Position numbers and translations under genes: made by a program. The notes beneath the pieces are model-generated. The model ran no database searches. It worked only from the letters and a program-made list of their open reading frames with translations, and was not told where the DNA came from. Shown in pieces: positions 18,753 through 27,724 of a stretch of 64,000 nucleotides of DNA. The stretch spans positions 62,001 through 126,000 of the forward strand of contig NZ_WOFO01000007.1 of assembly GCF_010993705.1 (NCBI RefSeq), written 5' to 3'. Position 1 is the stretch's first letter. Each line of letters starts with the position of its first letter. Origin of the DNA: Cyclobacterium sp. SYSU L10401. Its GTDB lineage: Bacteria > Bacteroidota > Bacteroidia > Cytophagales > Cyclobacteriaceae.

Positions 18753-18964
18753 CAGTTTTTATTTCTTTTCTTCCTGCCAGGTTTTTCCTGACTGTTCTCT
18801 GACTCTTCCACTTTATTTTTGCGGTACATGTGCCAAAACAACAAAACTACAGCAAACATGAACAACGGATAGGAGGCCATGATACCTGCTTTCATGGTAA
18901 GGTGAGCCCCGATTACCACCAGGGCGGCTGCCAATGCCAATAAAATGGTACCTGTTATTTTCAT
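18752..18964 (-). CDS. Small membrane protein of unknown function
   Basis: 70 residues: two hydrophobic segments (ITGTILLALAAALVVIGAHL and IMASYPLFMFAVVLLFWHMY), then a basic cytoplasmic tail (RKNKVEESENSQEKPGRKKRNKN). No family recognised. It lies between lptC and the CNNM gene with a nine-base gap upstream and a one-base overlap downstream, so it is certainly part of the same operon. A role in the membrane context of its neighbours is likely but not shown. Confidence 0.75.
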   Translation of the reverse strand: MKITGTILLALAAALVVIGAHLTMKAGIMASYPLFMFAVVLLFWHMYRKNKVEESENSQEKPGRKKRNKN

Positions 18965-18973
18965 TTACCTGGT

Positions 18974-19570
18974 TTAAAGGACATTCTCAATTATTCCTGT
19001 CACTTTTTTAAATTTATAATCATTGAAACCTTCATCTGCTTCCATCCCTGTACCTTTGATGATCCTGTCAGGCTCTTCTACGGTTACAAATTTTTCGGTA
19101 TAGATTTTCTTTTTACTTCGATCCCAGAAAAGTTCTTCGGAAGACAACTTTTGCTCTTTCAATAAATTATTCACCTGCACATCTCCCTCTCCCCTATACA
19201 GGTTATTTTTCCGGTCATAAAACCCCCGGTCGGCACGAATGGTAGTGCTCAAGGTGCCGTCTTTTTCAAAGAAGTGAATCAGGATCCCTTCCGGAAACTC
19301 ATTGTCCCCATTTCTAAATTCAAGCTGCTTATCCGCCATCAATTTGGTCCTTACCAAAGCAGAATCACTGTGCAGCAATTCCATCTGAAAACTGGTTCTT
19401 ATTGGCCCCTCATAAAGTTCCAGCTGACTTTTATCTACGTCTTCTCTGCAGGAAATAAGGGCCGCCACAACCAACAGAAGCATGACCCCATTCAGACTTC
19501 CAAAGGAAAACCAATCAGGAAAATTGTTTTTCCCGATTCCGGTTATATGATTCAAACTGGTTAACGCCAT
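18974..19570 (-). CDS. lptC: LPS export periplasmic protein LptC
   Basis: 198 residues. A hydrophobic segment ending in LISC (residues 38-41) looks like a lipobox, which is usual for LptC in Bacteroidetes. The LptC fold follows: ILIHFFEKDGTLSTTIRADRGFYDRKNNLYRGEGDVQVNN and then KLSSEELFWDRSKKKIYTEKFVTVEEPDRIIKGTGMEAD. LptC passes lipopolysaccharide from the LptBFG ATPase to LptA across the periplasm. The start is uncertain: ATG 19570 gives an unusually long leader, ATG 19483 gives a very short one. A -7-like TACCTTTG lies at 19581-19588. Other lpt genes are not in the window. Confidence 0.87.
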   Translation of the reverse strand: MALTSLNHITGIGKNNFPDWFSFGSLNGVMLLLVVAALISCREDVDKSQLELYEGPIRTSFQMELLHSDSALVRTKLMADKQLEFRNGDNEFPEGILIHFFEKDGTLSTTIRADRGFYDRKNNLYRGEGDVQVNNLLKEQKLSSEELFWDRSKKKIYTEKFVTVEEPDRIIKGTGMEADEGFNDYKFKKVTGIIENVL

Positions 19571-19687
19571 AATATTGACACAAAGGTAAGTACATTTTTT
19601 AAAGGAATACCTACTTTAAACAAGCATTACTGAATCATTTGACGAATGAGGCTCAATTATGTTTCTTTTCTCTTAAGTATTTCATGT

Positions 19688-19897
19688 GATTATAATTGAT
19701 TTTTAATGGCCACATGGAATCTCGCAATAATAATCATCCCTCCGTGCGTCGCCTTCGTCATGCTCGATTTCATCCGTTTATAATTTGTTTTATGCGGTCA
19801 GATGCCTGTCCCGATACTAAATCGGGAGAATCTTTGACGATTAAAATAATCATTGCCCTGTGTGTTTAATGATGATTTTAATCGTGTCGATTTCATG
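19688..19897. repeat. Intergenic modular hairpin repeat, two copies in tandem
   Basis: The second copy (19776-19897) shares a 70-base core (19828-19897) with the repeat at 29862-29931, differing at one base. The core folds as a 17-base-pair stem with one mismatch (19838-19854 with 19868-19884) around a 13-base loop. The first copy (19688-19774) keeps the ends (TATAATTgATTTTTAATGG and TCGATTTCAT) but has a different middle. The second copy also carries an inserted small palindrome. It looks like a REP/MITE-like element spread between genes. Confidence 0.75.
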
Positions 19898-19925
19898 AAA
19901 TGGAGGCCCGGCTGCCTTTATTCTA

Positions 19926-19963
19926 AATCAAAAAAGGCGGTAAGATTACCGCCTTTTTTGATT
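19926..19963. terminator. Strong bidirectional terminator
   Basis: A perfect 18-base-pair stem (AATCAAAAAAGGCGGTAA with its complement) and a two-base loop. It has A/T tracts on both sides, so it can act in both directions. It lies 32 bases beyond the stop codon of the TPR gene at 19996 and separates it from lptC. Confidence 0.88.
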
Positions 19964-19995
19964 ATAAATCCTGATCATTCAGGCTTTGGTATGTA

Positions 19996-21300
19996 TCAAT
20001 CTCTCGTAGCTAATTTCACGGTCTGACCTACCCAGCAGCCGGTATTGATGGAATCACCTACCTGGTAACCTTCCGTAAATAATTCTTCTTTTGAAGGGAA
20101 CCTGGATTTTGCATTGGCCATTCCCTCATTGTTACCTGCCCTGGCATACTCATTGTATGCGGCAATGTAAATGGAGTAATCTTTTACACGACTCTCTCCT
20201 CCTTTACATTCATTGGAAGAAGACATGATCATGCCGGCAATAAAGGAATGGGCATCCGCCTCTCTCTCTTCATTCATCTCAGCAGCTTTGAGGGCTGAAG
20301 ACCTGGCCTGGCTTTTTCTGCCCAGATTTGCGTGGACTTTAGCCATGTCCCAGTGGATCTCAGCTTTCTGCTCATCGGTTTCTGCCAAGGTAAGCGCCTT
20401 CTCAAATAGCTCACCTGCTTTGGCGTACTCTGAATTTTGCATGTAGCGCATTCCCCTTACCTGAGAAGTACTGAAAGTGGGGCTGTCATTGTCTATGGTC
20501 TCCAACGCAGCAAGGAAGACATCACTGCTGGTACATTTTTCCTTGATGGCGTATTGAAATACTTGCTTGGCCAGTTTCAGGTTAGTGGGATCCTCCATCA
20601 GTTTGGGACCCATGTTGTTTTCAATAAAATCACAGTTGATGATATCCATGGCACCAAGCAATTGCTCAAGTGTGGACTTGGAGGTCGCTACATTTACACC
20701 GGCAGCTTCATCTTCATCCAACTTGCTGGTGATAAATTCATATTTGGTGATGATTTCTTCAGGAGTATAGGCCTTGTTATAGGCGAAATTTCTATATACC
20801 GCATCAAAATAGGCCGCATTCAGCGAAGATGGCTCCAGTTTACCATGTATTTCTATGGTTTTCTCAAAAAGCTCGACGGCAATGGCCACTTTTTCTTTAT
20901 TTGCCTTATAAAACTTATAGGCATAATAAGCCTTGTTAGCAATCCAATTGGGCTCATTGTCATACAGTTCCTTTCTCAAATCATAGATGGTCAGAACCGA
21001 ATCCTGGAAAGCAGCAATATCTGCTTCATCGGTAGCTGCTTCTGAAGCTCCTGCGTATACTTTGACTCCATTGATATACAAAGCCTCATTCAAATCCGGA
21101 GAATTCGCCAGCAGCCAGTTTAATGGCTTCTTGGCTTTCAAATACTCTTCCGATTTCAAATAATCATTGTAAGCCGCATTGTATTCCCTGGCCTTGGCTT
21201 CCATCTGTGGATCCGATGGCCAGTTCCAATTTTCCTGAGCCTGTACTAGTCCTACCAGGAGGAAGGACAAACATCCGATAATTGCCGATTTAATTTTCAT
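19996..21300 (-). CDS. Exported tetratricopeptide-repeat protein
   Basis: 434 residues with a signal peptide (MKIKSAIIGCLSFLLVGLVQAQ). The mature part is helical with TPR-like pairs: RGMRYMQNSEYAKAGELFEKALTLAETDEQKAEIHWDMAKVHANLGRKSQARSSALKAAEMN is the clearest (about residues 285-345). The C-terminal VGDSINTGCWVGQTVKLATRD is conserved in relatives as I recall them. ATG 21300 was chosen; an in-frame ATG at 21315 would overlap the barrel-protein stop by four bases (ATGA), which would favour translational coupling. It is third in the coaX - barrel - TPR order known from many Bacteroidetes. The function is unknown; a periplasmic scaffold is likely. Confidence 0.8.
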   Translation of the reverse strand: MKIKSAIIGCLSFLLVGLVQAQENWNWPSDPQMEAKAREYNAAYNDYLKSEEYLKAKKPLNWLLANSPDLNEALYINGVKVYAGASEAATDEADIAAFQDSVLTIYDLRKELYDNEPNWIANKAYYAYKFYKANKEKVAIAVELFEKTIEIHGKLEPSSLNAAYFDAVYRNFAYNKAYTPEEIITKYEFITSKLDEDEAAGVNVATSKSTLEQLLGAMDIINCDFIENNMGPKLMEDPTNLKLAKQVFQYAIKEKCTSSDVFLAALETIDNDSPTFSTSQVRGMRYMQNSEYAKAGELFEKALTLAETDEQKAEIHWDMAKVHANLGRKSQARSSALKAAEMNEEREADAHSFIAGMIMSSSNECKGGESRVKDYSIYIAAYNEYARAGNNEGMANAKSRFPSKEELFTEGYQVGDSINTGCWVGQTVKLATRD

Positions 21301-21311
21301 GTTTGTCAACA

Positions 21312-22601
21312 TCATTCAAATACTTTTTTGTAAAACCAACTGTTGTCATTTATTGATATTCCTAAAGAAACTTTAAAATAATTTTCTCTAACTAATCCAT
21401 CGTTTACTGTTCCCCTTGTCCCAACCTTCACTGCCAAATTCAGTAACGATAAACTGTATATCGGTAGTGAAGTACCAAAATTAATGCCAATATCATCAAT
21501 CTGGTTTTGGTTCAGCAGGTAAGGCAATTGCTCATACTCTATACCCGCCCTGAAAGTAGACCTACTCAACATGCTCTCAATGGAGAACGCATTGGGTATG
21601 TATTGGCCTCCCAGTGATAGTTTAAAGGCATTTCCCAGGTTACTTTGAGCAGCATTAAAACCCCTGTAATCAGTAAAGTCCTGAAACTGCGCTTCTACAC
21701 TTATAGCAAATTTATTAATTTTTTCATAAGTTACACCATAACCTATCTTATTAGGCAAGAAAATACTTCCAGAAACATCATCTGAAATCACATCTCCGGG
21801 AGAATTTGGAATGCTAGCTTGGCCTGATTCTGCCATTTTTGCAAATTCTTTTCCACTAATGTCCCCAAAAATATGATAAATGGCACCTAAATTCAGGTAT
21901 TTCTGCTCACCAATTTGCTGGGCATAGTACACACTCCCCTTAAATGTGACATCACTGAAAGTCAGCCTTTCGTAATATTCGGAGGAGATTCCTATGCCAT
22001 TCAGGTTTTCATCCAGCAAATCCAACTGATTGGTTCTGATGGTTGAGCCAAAAGTATAGGCTCCTTCCACTCCCAGGCTTAGGTTTTTGTAGACCTGAAA
22101 TCCACTCTGCAAATACACCTGACTTAGTCCCCCCCTACCATCTATGATGTTTTGAGATACCAAATCGGTATTGGTGACCGGAGTATTGACAGTAATGTTA
22201 TAGTCTACACCTGTAAGTTGATTCAAGCCCAATCCAATGGTGAATTTTCGGGGTACTACAGGGAAAGACATGGCTACATAACTTAGTCCACCCCCATCCA
22301 GAATTTCAGTATTGGAGGATGTGGCTGCCGACAATTGGTTGTAATTGAAAGCTGCCTGAAAACTATAGGCTCCATTTTTAACGGAAATGGCCGGGTTTAC
22401 ATGGTTGACGCTAAAACTATTGCCAAAACTAATTCCCATTCCTCCCATGCCCTGGTTTTGGGTGAGACCGGAGTTATTGAAAACCCCCACTCCCAAAGAA
22501 CTATAGGTTGATGAGGTAAATTGAGCCAGACTATGATTAGGGATGGCAACACATCCAAGGAAAAAACCGAGGGTAGCCAATAATAATTTATTTTTCGACA
22601 T
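21312..22601 (-). CDS. Outer membrane beta-barrel protein (FadL/OmpP1-like)
   Basis: 429 residues. The signal peptide ends at SLAQ (about 26). After it comes FTSSTYSSLGVGVFNNSGLTQNQGMGGMGISFGNSFSVNHVNPA, a start typical of the OmpP1/FadL-type barrels of this phylum (also seen in PorV-like proteins). The rest is regular amphipathic beta-strands with Gly/Tyr/Phe-rich turns. It ends SWFYKKVFE. It overlaps coaX by 14 bases. FadL-type proteins let hydrophobic compounds across the outer membrane; the substrate here is unknown. Close linkage with lptC and PpiD hints at an envelope role. Confidence 0.8.
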   Translation of the reverse strand: MSKNKLLLATLGFFLGCVAIPNHSLAQFTSSTYSSLGVGVFNNSGLTQNQGMGGMGISFGNSFSVNHVNPAISVKNGAYSFQAAFNYNQLSAATSSNTEILDGGGLSYVAMSFPVVPRKFTIGLGLNQLTGVDYNITVNTPVTNTDLVSQNIIDGRGGLSQVYLQSGFQVYKNLSLGVEGAYTFGSTIRTNQLDLLDENLNGIGISSEYYERLTFSDVTFKGSVYYAQQIGEQKYLNLGAIYHIFGDISGKEFAKMAESGQASIPNSPGDVISDDVSGSIFLPNKIGYGVTYEKINKFAISVEAQFQDFTDYRGFNAAQSNLGNAFKLSLGGQYIPNAFSIESMLSRSTFRAGIEYEQLPYLLNQNQIDDIGINFGTSLPIYSLSLLNLAVKVGTRGTVNDGLVRENYFKVSLGISINDNSWFYKKVFE

Positions 22602-23319
22602 TGTATGTTAAAATTCTATCCAATCCGTATAGAACCAAATTGGGGATTACAAATATGTGGTCTTTTATTAAGCTTTCAAAGATTTCGGCATCCCCTCCAC
22701 TAATAAAGACATGAACTTCTCCGAAAGCTTTCTGGTAATACCGGATATATTCCTTCATTTCACCCATTACCCCATGAAAGATTCCTGACTGCATACAGCT
22801 TACTGTATCCGTCCCTGTCACAGGAAAATTTTCACCTGTCAAATGCACTAAAGGCAGTCTGGCTGTAAATTCATGCATGGACCTGGATCTCAGGGAAATC
22901 CCGGGAGAAATTGCCCCTCCTTTAAACCGGTCATTTTCATCCAGAAAATCATAGGTAATACAGGTTCCCAGATCTATGCATAAAACGGGTCCGCTTTTTT
23001 TTAAGTGCCTGCCGCCAATCACTGCCGCTATCCGGTCAAGCCCCAGTGTTTCAGGACTGGCATAATCATTATTTACAGGCAGCGGGGTATTCCGGTCAAA
23101 AAAAAGGAATGGAAATTTGACGGTTTCTTTCAACTCATTTTCACTCCATTTAACGGAAGATATGATCACCTGCTCATCCACTTCCGGTCTAAAATAATTT
23201 TTAAAGGATAAAAGATCTGTAAAGGAATTGGATTCCAATAATTCACCCTCTAAGAAAACACCACATTTAATCCTGGTGTTTCCCATATCTACTGTCCAAT
23301 GCCTGAGTTCTTTTTTCAT
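22588..23319 (-). CDS. coaX: Type III pantothenate kinase
   Basis: 243 residues of the CoaX family, which phosphorylates pantothenate in the first step of coenzyme A synthesis. DMGNTRIKCGVF (residues 11-22) is the phosphate-binding motif. Other landmarks are PETLGLDRIAAVIGGRH (about 88-104), CIDLGTCITYDFL (about 114-126) and FKGGAISPGISLRSRSMHEFTARLPLV. The ATP-binding GG(D) segment is HVFISGGDAEIF. No coaA-type kinase is visible. It heads the envelope cluster on the minus strand and is divergent from anmK. Confidence 0.95.
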   Translation of the reverse strand: MKKELRHWTVDMGNTRIKCGVFLEGELLESNSFTDLLSFKNYFRPEVDEQVIISSVKWSENELKETVKFPFLFFDRNTPLPVNNDYASPETLGLDRIAAVIGGRHLKKSGPVLCIDLGTCITYDFLDENDRFKGGAISPGISLRSRSMHEFTARLPLVHLTGENFPVTGTDTVSCMQSGIFHGVMGEMKEYIRYYQKAFGEVHVFISGGDAEIFESLIKDHIFVIPNLVLYGLDRILTYNVEK

Positions 23320-23338
23320 TTCGTTTCGAAAACCACTT

Positions 23339-23394
23339 CAAAATTAGTCAATTTACTTTGGAGGCTGATTGATGAAATGTTATTTTTAGATTTG
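23339..23394. promoter_or_regulatory. Candidate divergent -7 elements for coaX and anmK
   Basis: Minus-strand TAATTTTG (23339-23346) lies 20 bases before the coaX ATG. Plus-strand TAGATTTG (23387-23394) lies 28 bases before the anmK ATG. Both fit TAnnTTTG, but neither has a -33 TTG at the usual distance, so they are weak predictions. Confidence 0.3.
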
Positions 23395-23422
23395 GAAAGT
23401 TCTTTTTAACAAACTTTAACCC

Positions 23423-24517
23423 ATGAATGAACCTTATCGGTATGAATTGGTCGGACTCATGTCCGGAACCTCAGGAGACGGACTGGATCTGGCTTTTTGT
23501 CAATTTACCAAAAAGGAATCCTGGACTTTTGATATCCGAAAAGCTACTACCATTCCTTTTCCGCACGAGCTGAGGCAATCTCTCCGGTCAGCGCACCTGA
23601 TGGATGCCCAAGCACTTGAGATATTAGACCTGGAGTTCGGAACCTGGATGGGCCATGAAGTGAAAGATTTTTGCGTATCCAATGGCCTTCGACCCTCAGC
23701 GATCGCATCACATGGCCATACGGTCTTCCACCAGCCTGACAGGGGCATGACCAAACAAATTGGAAATGGGTATGCTCTTTGGCAAGCTTCTGGCCTACCT
23801 GTGATCAATGACTTTAGAAAGTTAGACGTGATCCTGGGTGGACAGGGGGCCCCGTTGGTACCTGTAGGGGATGCCCTCCTTTTCGCAGATTATGATTTTG
23901 CCCTCAATCTGGGCGGCATAGCCAATATTTCCATGCAGGTAAATGACCAAAGGCTGGCTTTTGACACCTGTCCATTCAATCTGCTGTTCAACCATTTTGC
24001 ACAAAAGGCCGGTAAGCCCTATGATGCCAATGGAGACCTTGCCAGAACAGGAAAGGTAAATCTTCAGCTGCTTTCTGCTTTGGAAAAGCTGCCTTACTAC
24101 CAAATATCAGGAGCTAAATCCCTGGGAAGAGAAGACATAGAAAAGGATTTCATCCCTGTCCTGGAAGCGGCTGATGCCTCTATTCCAGACCTGCTTGCGA
24201 CCTTATCAGAACATTTTGCCAGATGCCTGTCGGAGATCATGCTTCAGCATAAAACTCCTGCACCATCCCAGCAATTATTGGTGACCGGAGGCGGGGCCTA
24301 TAATGCTTTTTTTATAGAAAAACTTTCCGCTAAAATCACCCCCCAGATCGCCCTAAGCCTCCCTGAAAACCAAATCATTGATTTCAAGGAAGCTTTGGTC
24401 TTTGCCTTCCTGGGAGTCTTGAGATGGAGAGGAGAAAACAATTGCCTTGCTTCAGTAACCGCTGCTTCCAGGGACAGTTGCGGTGGTACGATGTATGGAT
24501 TTTTACCTGAATACTGA
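23423..24517 (+). CDS. anmK: Anhydro-N-acetylmuramic acid kinase
   Basis: 364 residues. GLMSGTSGDGLDLAFCQF (about 11-28) is the family ATP-binding signature. Also present are ASHGHTVFHQP, QIGNGYALWQASGLPVINDFRKLDVILGGQGAPLVPVGDALLF, LNLGGIANISM and VTGGGAYNAFFIEKL. The enzyme opens and phosphorylates 1,6-anhydro-MurNAc from cell-wall turnover to give MurNAc-6-phosphate. No murQ is visible nearby. The next gene follows after 18 bases and is probably co-transcribed, although its product has no obvious link to wall recycling. Confidence 0.95.
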   Translation: MNEPYRYELVGLMSGTSGDGLDLAFCQFTKKESWTFDIRKATTIPFPHELRQSLRSAHLMDAQALEILDLEFGTWMGHEVKDFCVSNGLRPSAIASHGHTVFHQPDRGMTKQIGNGYALWQASGLPVINDFRKLDVILGGQGAPLVPVGDALLFADYDFALNLGGIANISMQVNDQRLAFDTCPFNLLFNHFAQKAGKPYDANGDLARTGKVNLQLLSALEKLPYYQISGAKSLGREDIEKDFIPVLEAADASIPDLLATLSEHFARCLSEIMLQHKTPAPSQQLLVTGGGAYNAFFIEKLSAKITPQIALSLPENQIIDFKEALVFAFLGVLRWRGENNCLASVTAASRDSCGGTMYGFLPEY

Positions 24518-24535
24518 ATCTAAACCAAAAAATTC

Positions 24536-25762
24536 ATGAGAGAATTGCTTAAAAAATTTGAAAATCAGCAACCTGAAATTGTTTTTGAATGGAGTGACAG
24601 CGAATCCGAGGCAGAAGGATGGCTGGTGATCAATTCCCTCAGGGGAGATGCTGCCGGTGGAGACACAAGAATGAAAAAAGGATTGGAAAAGAACGAAGTC
24701 ATCCAACTCGCTAAAAATACAGAAATCAAATATACGGTTTCCGGTCCACCAATCGGGGGTGCAAAAGCAGGCATTAATTTCGACCCAAAAGATCCGAGGA
24801 AGGAAGCTGTACTTAAAAGATGGTTTAGGGTGGTTTCTCCCATTCTGAAAAGCTACTTTGGCACAGGAGCAGGCATCCACATCGATGAAAATAAAGAATT
24901 GATTCCCTTGACAGAAAATTATGGGTTATGGCATCCACAGGAAGGAGTGGTCAATGCGCATTACAAAGCAGAAGAACCCAATAAAATCAGGAAAATCGGC
25001 CAGTTGAGGTATGGGCTTTCCAAGATCATTGAAAACCAGGATTTCTCCCCATCGGCTCCATCTAAAATTCAGGCCAGCCGCATGATCACCGGATATGGAC
25101 TTGCCGAGTCGGTATTACATTACTACAAACTCTGGGGAGGTTCCGTAAAGGGAAAAAAGGCCATCATTCAGGGCTGGGGCGATGTAGGATCAGCCACGGC
25201 TTATTTTCTTTCCAGGGCCGGGGTCAAGATTGTAGGGATCATCTCTTTGGAAGGGGCCATCATAGACAAAAATGGACTTCACACAGATGATATCATTGAA
25301 CTATTTGTCAACAAAGAGAAAAATAAATTGAAAAGCAGTAAGCTGATCCCTTTTGAGGAGGGACAGGAAGCCATTTGGCAAATACCCACGGACATATTTA
25401 TCCCTGCAGCCAAGTCCAGACTGCTATCCAAATCCCAATTGGAAACAATGATATCCGGTGGATTGGAGTTGATTGCCAGTGGAGCCAATTTTCCCTTTGA
25501 TGAAAATGATATTTTTATGGGTCCTGTGAGTACATTGGCTGATGATCAGATTTCCCTGATCCCTGATTTTATTTCCAATGTGGGTATTGCAAGAATGGCT
25601 GCCTACCTCATGTCGGATAAGGCGCTGCTCACGGATGAGGCCATTTTTCAGGATGTCAGTAAAACGATCTTCAAGGCACTTAAAAAATGTCATGAAACCA
25701 ATCCTAAAAAGACACAAATATCCAGAACGGCATTGGAAATTGCCCTTCAACAATTACAATAA
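24536..25762 (+). CDS. Glu/Leu/Phe/Val dehydrogenase family protein
   Basis: 408 residues. The substrate-binding segment is TVSGPPIGGAKAGINFDP (about 62-80); the Lys of the GG-x-K motif is kept but the following Gly is Ala, unlike the usual GGGKGG. The dehydrogenase Rossmann domain starts near 200 (KGKKAIIQGWGDVGSATAYFLSRAGVKIVGI). The C-terminal part has IFIPAAKSRLLSKSQ and ELIASGANFPF, with MGPVSTLADDQISLIPDFISNVGIARM. Members deaminate an amino acid to a 2-oxo acid with NAD(P). The amino acid cannot be told: glutamate, leucine and valine are possible. A hairpin follows the stop. Confidence 0.88.
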   Translation: MRELLKKFENQQPEIVFEWSDSESEAEGWLVINSLRGDAAGGDTRMKKGLEKNEVIQLAKNTEIKYTVSGPPIGGAKAGINFDPKDPRKEAVLKRWFRVVSPILKSYFGTGAGIHIDENKELIPLTENYGLWHPQEGVVNAHYKAEEPNKIRKIGQLRYGLSKIIENQDFSPSAPSKIQASRMITGYGLAESVLHYYKLWGGSVKGKKAIIQGWGDVGSATAYFLSRAGVKIVGIISLEGAIIDKNGLHTDDIIELFVNKEKNKLKSSKLIPFEEGQEAIWQIPTDIFIPAAKSRLLSKSQLETMISGGLELIASGANFPFDENDIFMGPVSTLADDQISLIPDFISNVGIARMAAYLMSDKALLTDEAIFQDVSKTIFKALKKCHETNPKKTQISRTALEIALQQLQ

Positions 25763-25779
25763 TCACCATTTCAAAATCT

Positions 25780-25810
25780 GCGGTCAAAAAACACCATGTT
25801 TTTTGACCGC
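25780..25810. terminator. Probable terminator after the amino acid dehydrogenase
   Basis: A perfect 13-base-pair stem (25780-25792 with 25798-25810) and a five-base loop, 17 bases after the stop codon. There is no long T run after it on the plus strand, but the stem itself contains the run of six T. Confidence 0.65.
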
Positions 25811-25939
25811 TCTTCTGAAATAATTTGGTACCTAATAGACAAAATAACTAGTTTAGGGAAATTTATTTTAACCTATTGTTTTTTCAATCCGCTTGAAAAG
25901 ACCCGACTTAATCATACTTCGAACAATAATATCAAGTGA

Positions 25940-27466
25940 ATGAAGAAATATTTAGCTTCATGGCTCCTCCTATTTGGTTTGTTAATGATTGGGGCACCAA
26001 ACGTCATTGTTGCCCATTCATTACCTTCTCCTTCCTTTATTACCCAGGTGCAGGAACAGGTAACACCTTCACAGGAATCAGAAAACTCTCCGCAATCTGC
26101 ACTTGAACCTGCCCATGAAGACAGCCATGGCCACGCACCGGGATGGCTGGTCATACCATTTGCCCTATTGCTCCTGATGATTGCTACCGGCCCCTTATTT
26201 TATGAGCATTTCTGGCACCACCATTACCCGAAGATCGCTGTCAGTCTGGCCGTTATTGTTGTACTTTATTACCTGTTTGTCCTGCAAAATGTACACAATC
26301 CAGTACATGCGCTGGCAGAATACGTTCAGTTCATTGCCCTACTCGCATCCCTATTTATTGCCTCTGGCGGGATATTAATTCAGGTAGACAAGCAATCTAC
26401 TCCTATTGCTAATGTCATTTTGCTACTGATCGGTGCATTGATTTCTAATCTCATAGGAACCACCGGCGCATCCATGTTACTGATCAGACCCTTTATCCGG
26501 CTGAATAAACACAATATCCAACCCTACCATATTATTTTCTTTATTTTTATGGTGAGCAATATAGGGGGATCCTTGACCCCTATCGGAGACCCTCCGCTTT
26601 TCTTGGGTTTCCTTAAAGGTGTACCATTTTTCTGGACCCTGGAACACAACTGGCCAGCCTGGATACTGGCTTTAACGATCCTGTCAATCATATTTTATTT
26701 GGTAGATAGAAAATTTGGAAAAAATGGCAGCAATGGAGAGCTGGAAGAGGAAAATCACTTTTCTAATAAAATTTCACTTACAGGTACCAAAAATTTCTTT
26801 TGGTTGCTGCTCATTATTATTTCTGTTTTTTTAGACCCCAATGTTCTGGATTGGGTTCCTGCCATTCACTATGATGGTCAGAAATTCAGTTTTATCAGAG
26901 AAACCATCATGTTTTCGGTTGCTTATTTCTCCTACAGGTTTGCCGATAGAAAAGCCCTTCAGGGCAACGAATTTAATTTTGAACCCATCCGGGAGGTTGC
27001 CTTTATCTTTATCGGCATATTTGGTACCATGATGCCTGCACTTGAACTGGTAGGGACCTTCGCCCAATCTGAAGAAGGTGCAGCCATGATCACTTATAAT
27101 AGCCTGTACTGGGGGACAGGACTACTGTCAGGATTCCTTGACAATGCGCCAACCTACCTGAACTTCCTTGCAGCAGCCATGGCCTCTCAGGGAGCGGATA
27201 TCAATATGATTCAAGATGTAAAGGATTTTGCCATGGACAACTATCTGGAATCTTCCTTTGAACTGATGGCCATTTCCATTGCTTCAGTGTTTTTTGGCGC
27301 CATGACCTATATAGGAAACGGTCCTAACTTTATGGTGAAGTCCATTGCCGAACAGAGCGGGATCAAGATGCCCTCCTTCTTTGGCTATATCCTGAGGTTT
27401 TCCATACCCATTTTACTGCCCATTCTATTGATTACCTGGCTGGTCTTTTTTGCCTTTGCGGGCTAA
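25940..27466 (+). CDS. NhaD-like sodium:proton antiporter with a His-rich N-terminal extension
   Basis: 508 residues. A signal-like segment (1-26) is followed by a polar stretch (about 27-68, SPSFITQVQEQVTPSQESENSPQSALEPAHEDSHGHAPG) and about eleven helices. Motifs of the NhaD/ion-transporter superfamily include LLLIGALISNLIGTTGASMLLIRPFIRLN and FIFMVSNIGGSLTPIGDPPLFLGFLKGVPF, then GLLSGFLDNAPTYLNFLAAAMA and GAMTYIGNGPNFMVKSIAEQSG. These proteins exchange Na+ (or Li+) for H+. HGH near 65 and HFWHHHYPK near 90 add a cluster of His residues facing the periplasm. Starts 177 bases after the dehydrogenase gene. Confidence 0.86.
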   Translation: MKKYLASWLLLFGLLMIGAPNVIVAHSLPSPSFITQVQEQVTPSQESENSPQSALEPAHEDSHGHAPGWLVIPFALLLLMIATGPLFYEHFWHHHYPKIAVSLAVIVVLYYLFVLQNVHNPVHALAEYVQFIALLASLFIASGGILIQVDKQSTPIANVILLLIGALISNLIGTTGASMLLIRPFIRLNKHNIQPYHIIFFIFMVSNIGGSLTPIGDPPLFLGFLKGVPFFWTLEHNWPAWILALTILSIIFYLVDRKFGKNGSNGELEEENHFSNKISLTGTKNFFWLLLIIISVFLDPNVLDWVPAIHYDGQKFSFIRETIMFSVAYFSYRFADRKALQGNEFNFEPIREVAFIFIGIFGTMMPALELVGTFAQSEEGAAMITYNSLYWGTGLLSGFLDNAPTYLNFLAAAMASQGADINMIQDVKDFAMDNYLESSFELMAISIASVFFGAMTYIGNGPNFMVKSIAEQSGIKMPSFFGYILRFSIPILLPILLITWLVFFAFAG

Positions 27467-27724
27467 CTTGATTTAACCTGAAATTTTGTACGTGGTTTCG
27501 TTTCAGCATGCCCAGCGTACCGGAAACGACCAGAAATTGCAAAGATACAGTGAAAGAGGATACCTCATGGCAAGGGCTATATGGGCATGAAATAGCTCTC
27601 CCAAGCTAATTTTTGGATTTAAAGCAGTTGATTAAAAAAGCACCAGGGTATCAAGCCTACATTTTTTGTTCACCGGAACAATGATGGCTACGAAAATGAA
27701 GCATTTCTGCACCCTCAAAATGGT

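Larger units (their letters stand above)
19571..19995. other. 425-base gap between lptC and the TPR gene
   Basis: No gene found in the three frames of either strand that could be supported. The gap holds two copies of an intergenic hairpin repeat (19688-19897) and a strong bidirectional terminator (19926-19963). A -7-like element for lptC is at its left edge. A short palindrome, TCCCGAT-acta-ATCGGGA type, sits inside the second repeat copy (about 19809-19827). Confidence 0.7.

Noticed and set aside
20437-21045. 202-codon open frame on the plus strand inside the TPR gene
   Set aside because: It lies fully antisense to a well-supported gene (19996-21300), its product has no recognisable domain, and its composition is that of a shadow frame.
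27467-27724. Imperfect inverted repeat (GTTTCGTTTC / GGAAACGACC) downstream of the NhaD-like gene
   Set aside because: Pairing has gaps and no T run follows; not convincing as a terminator or binding site.
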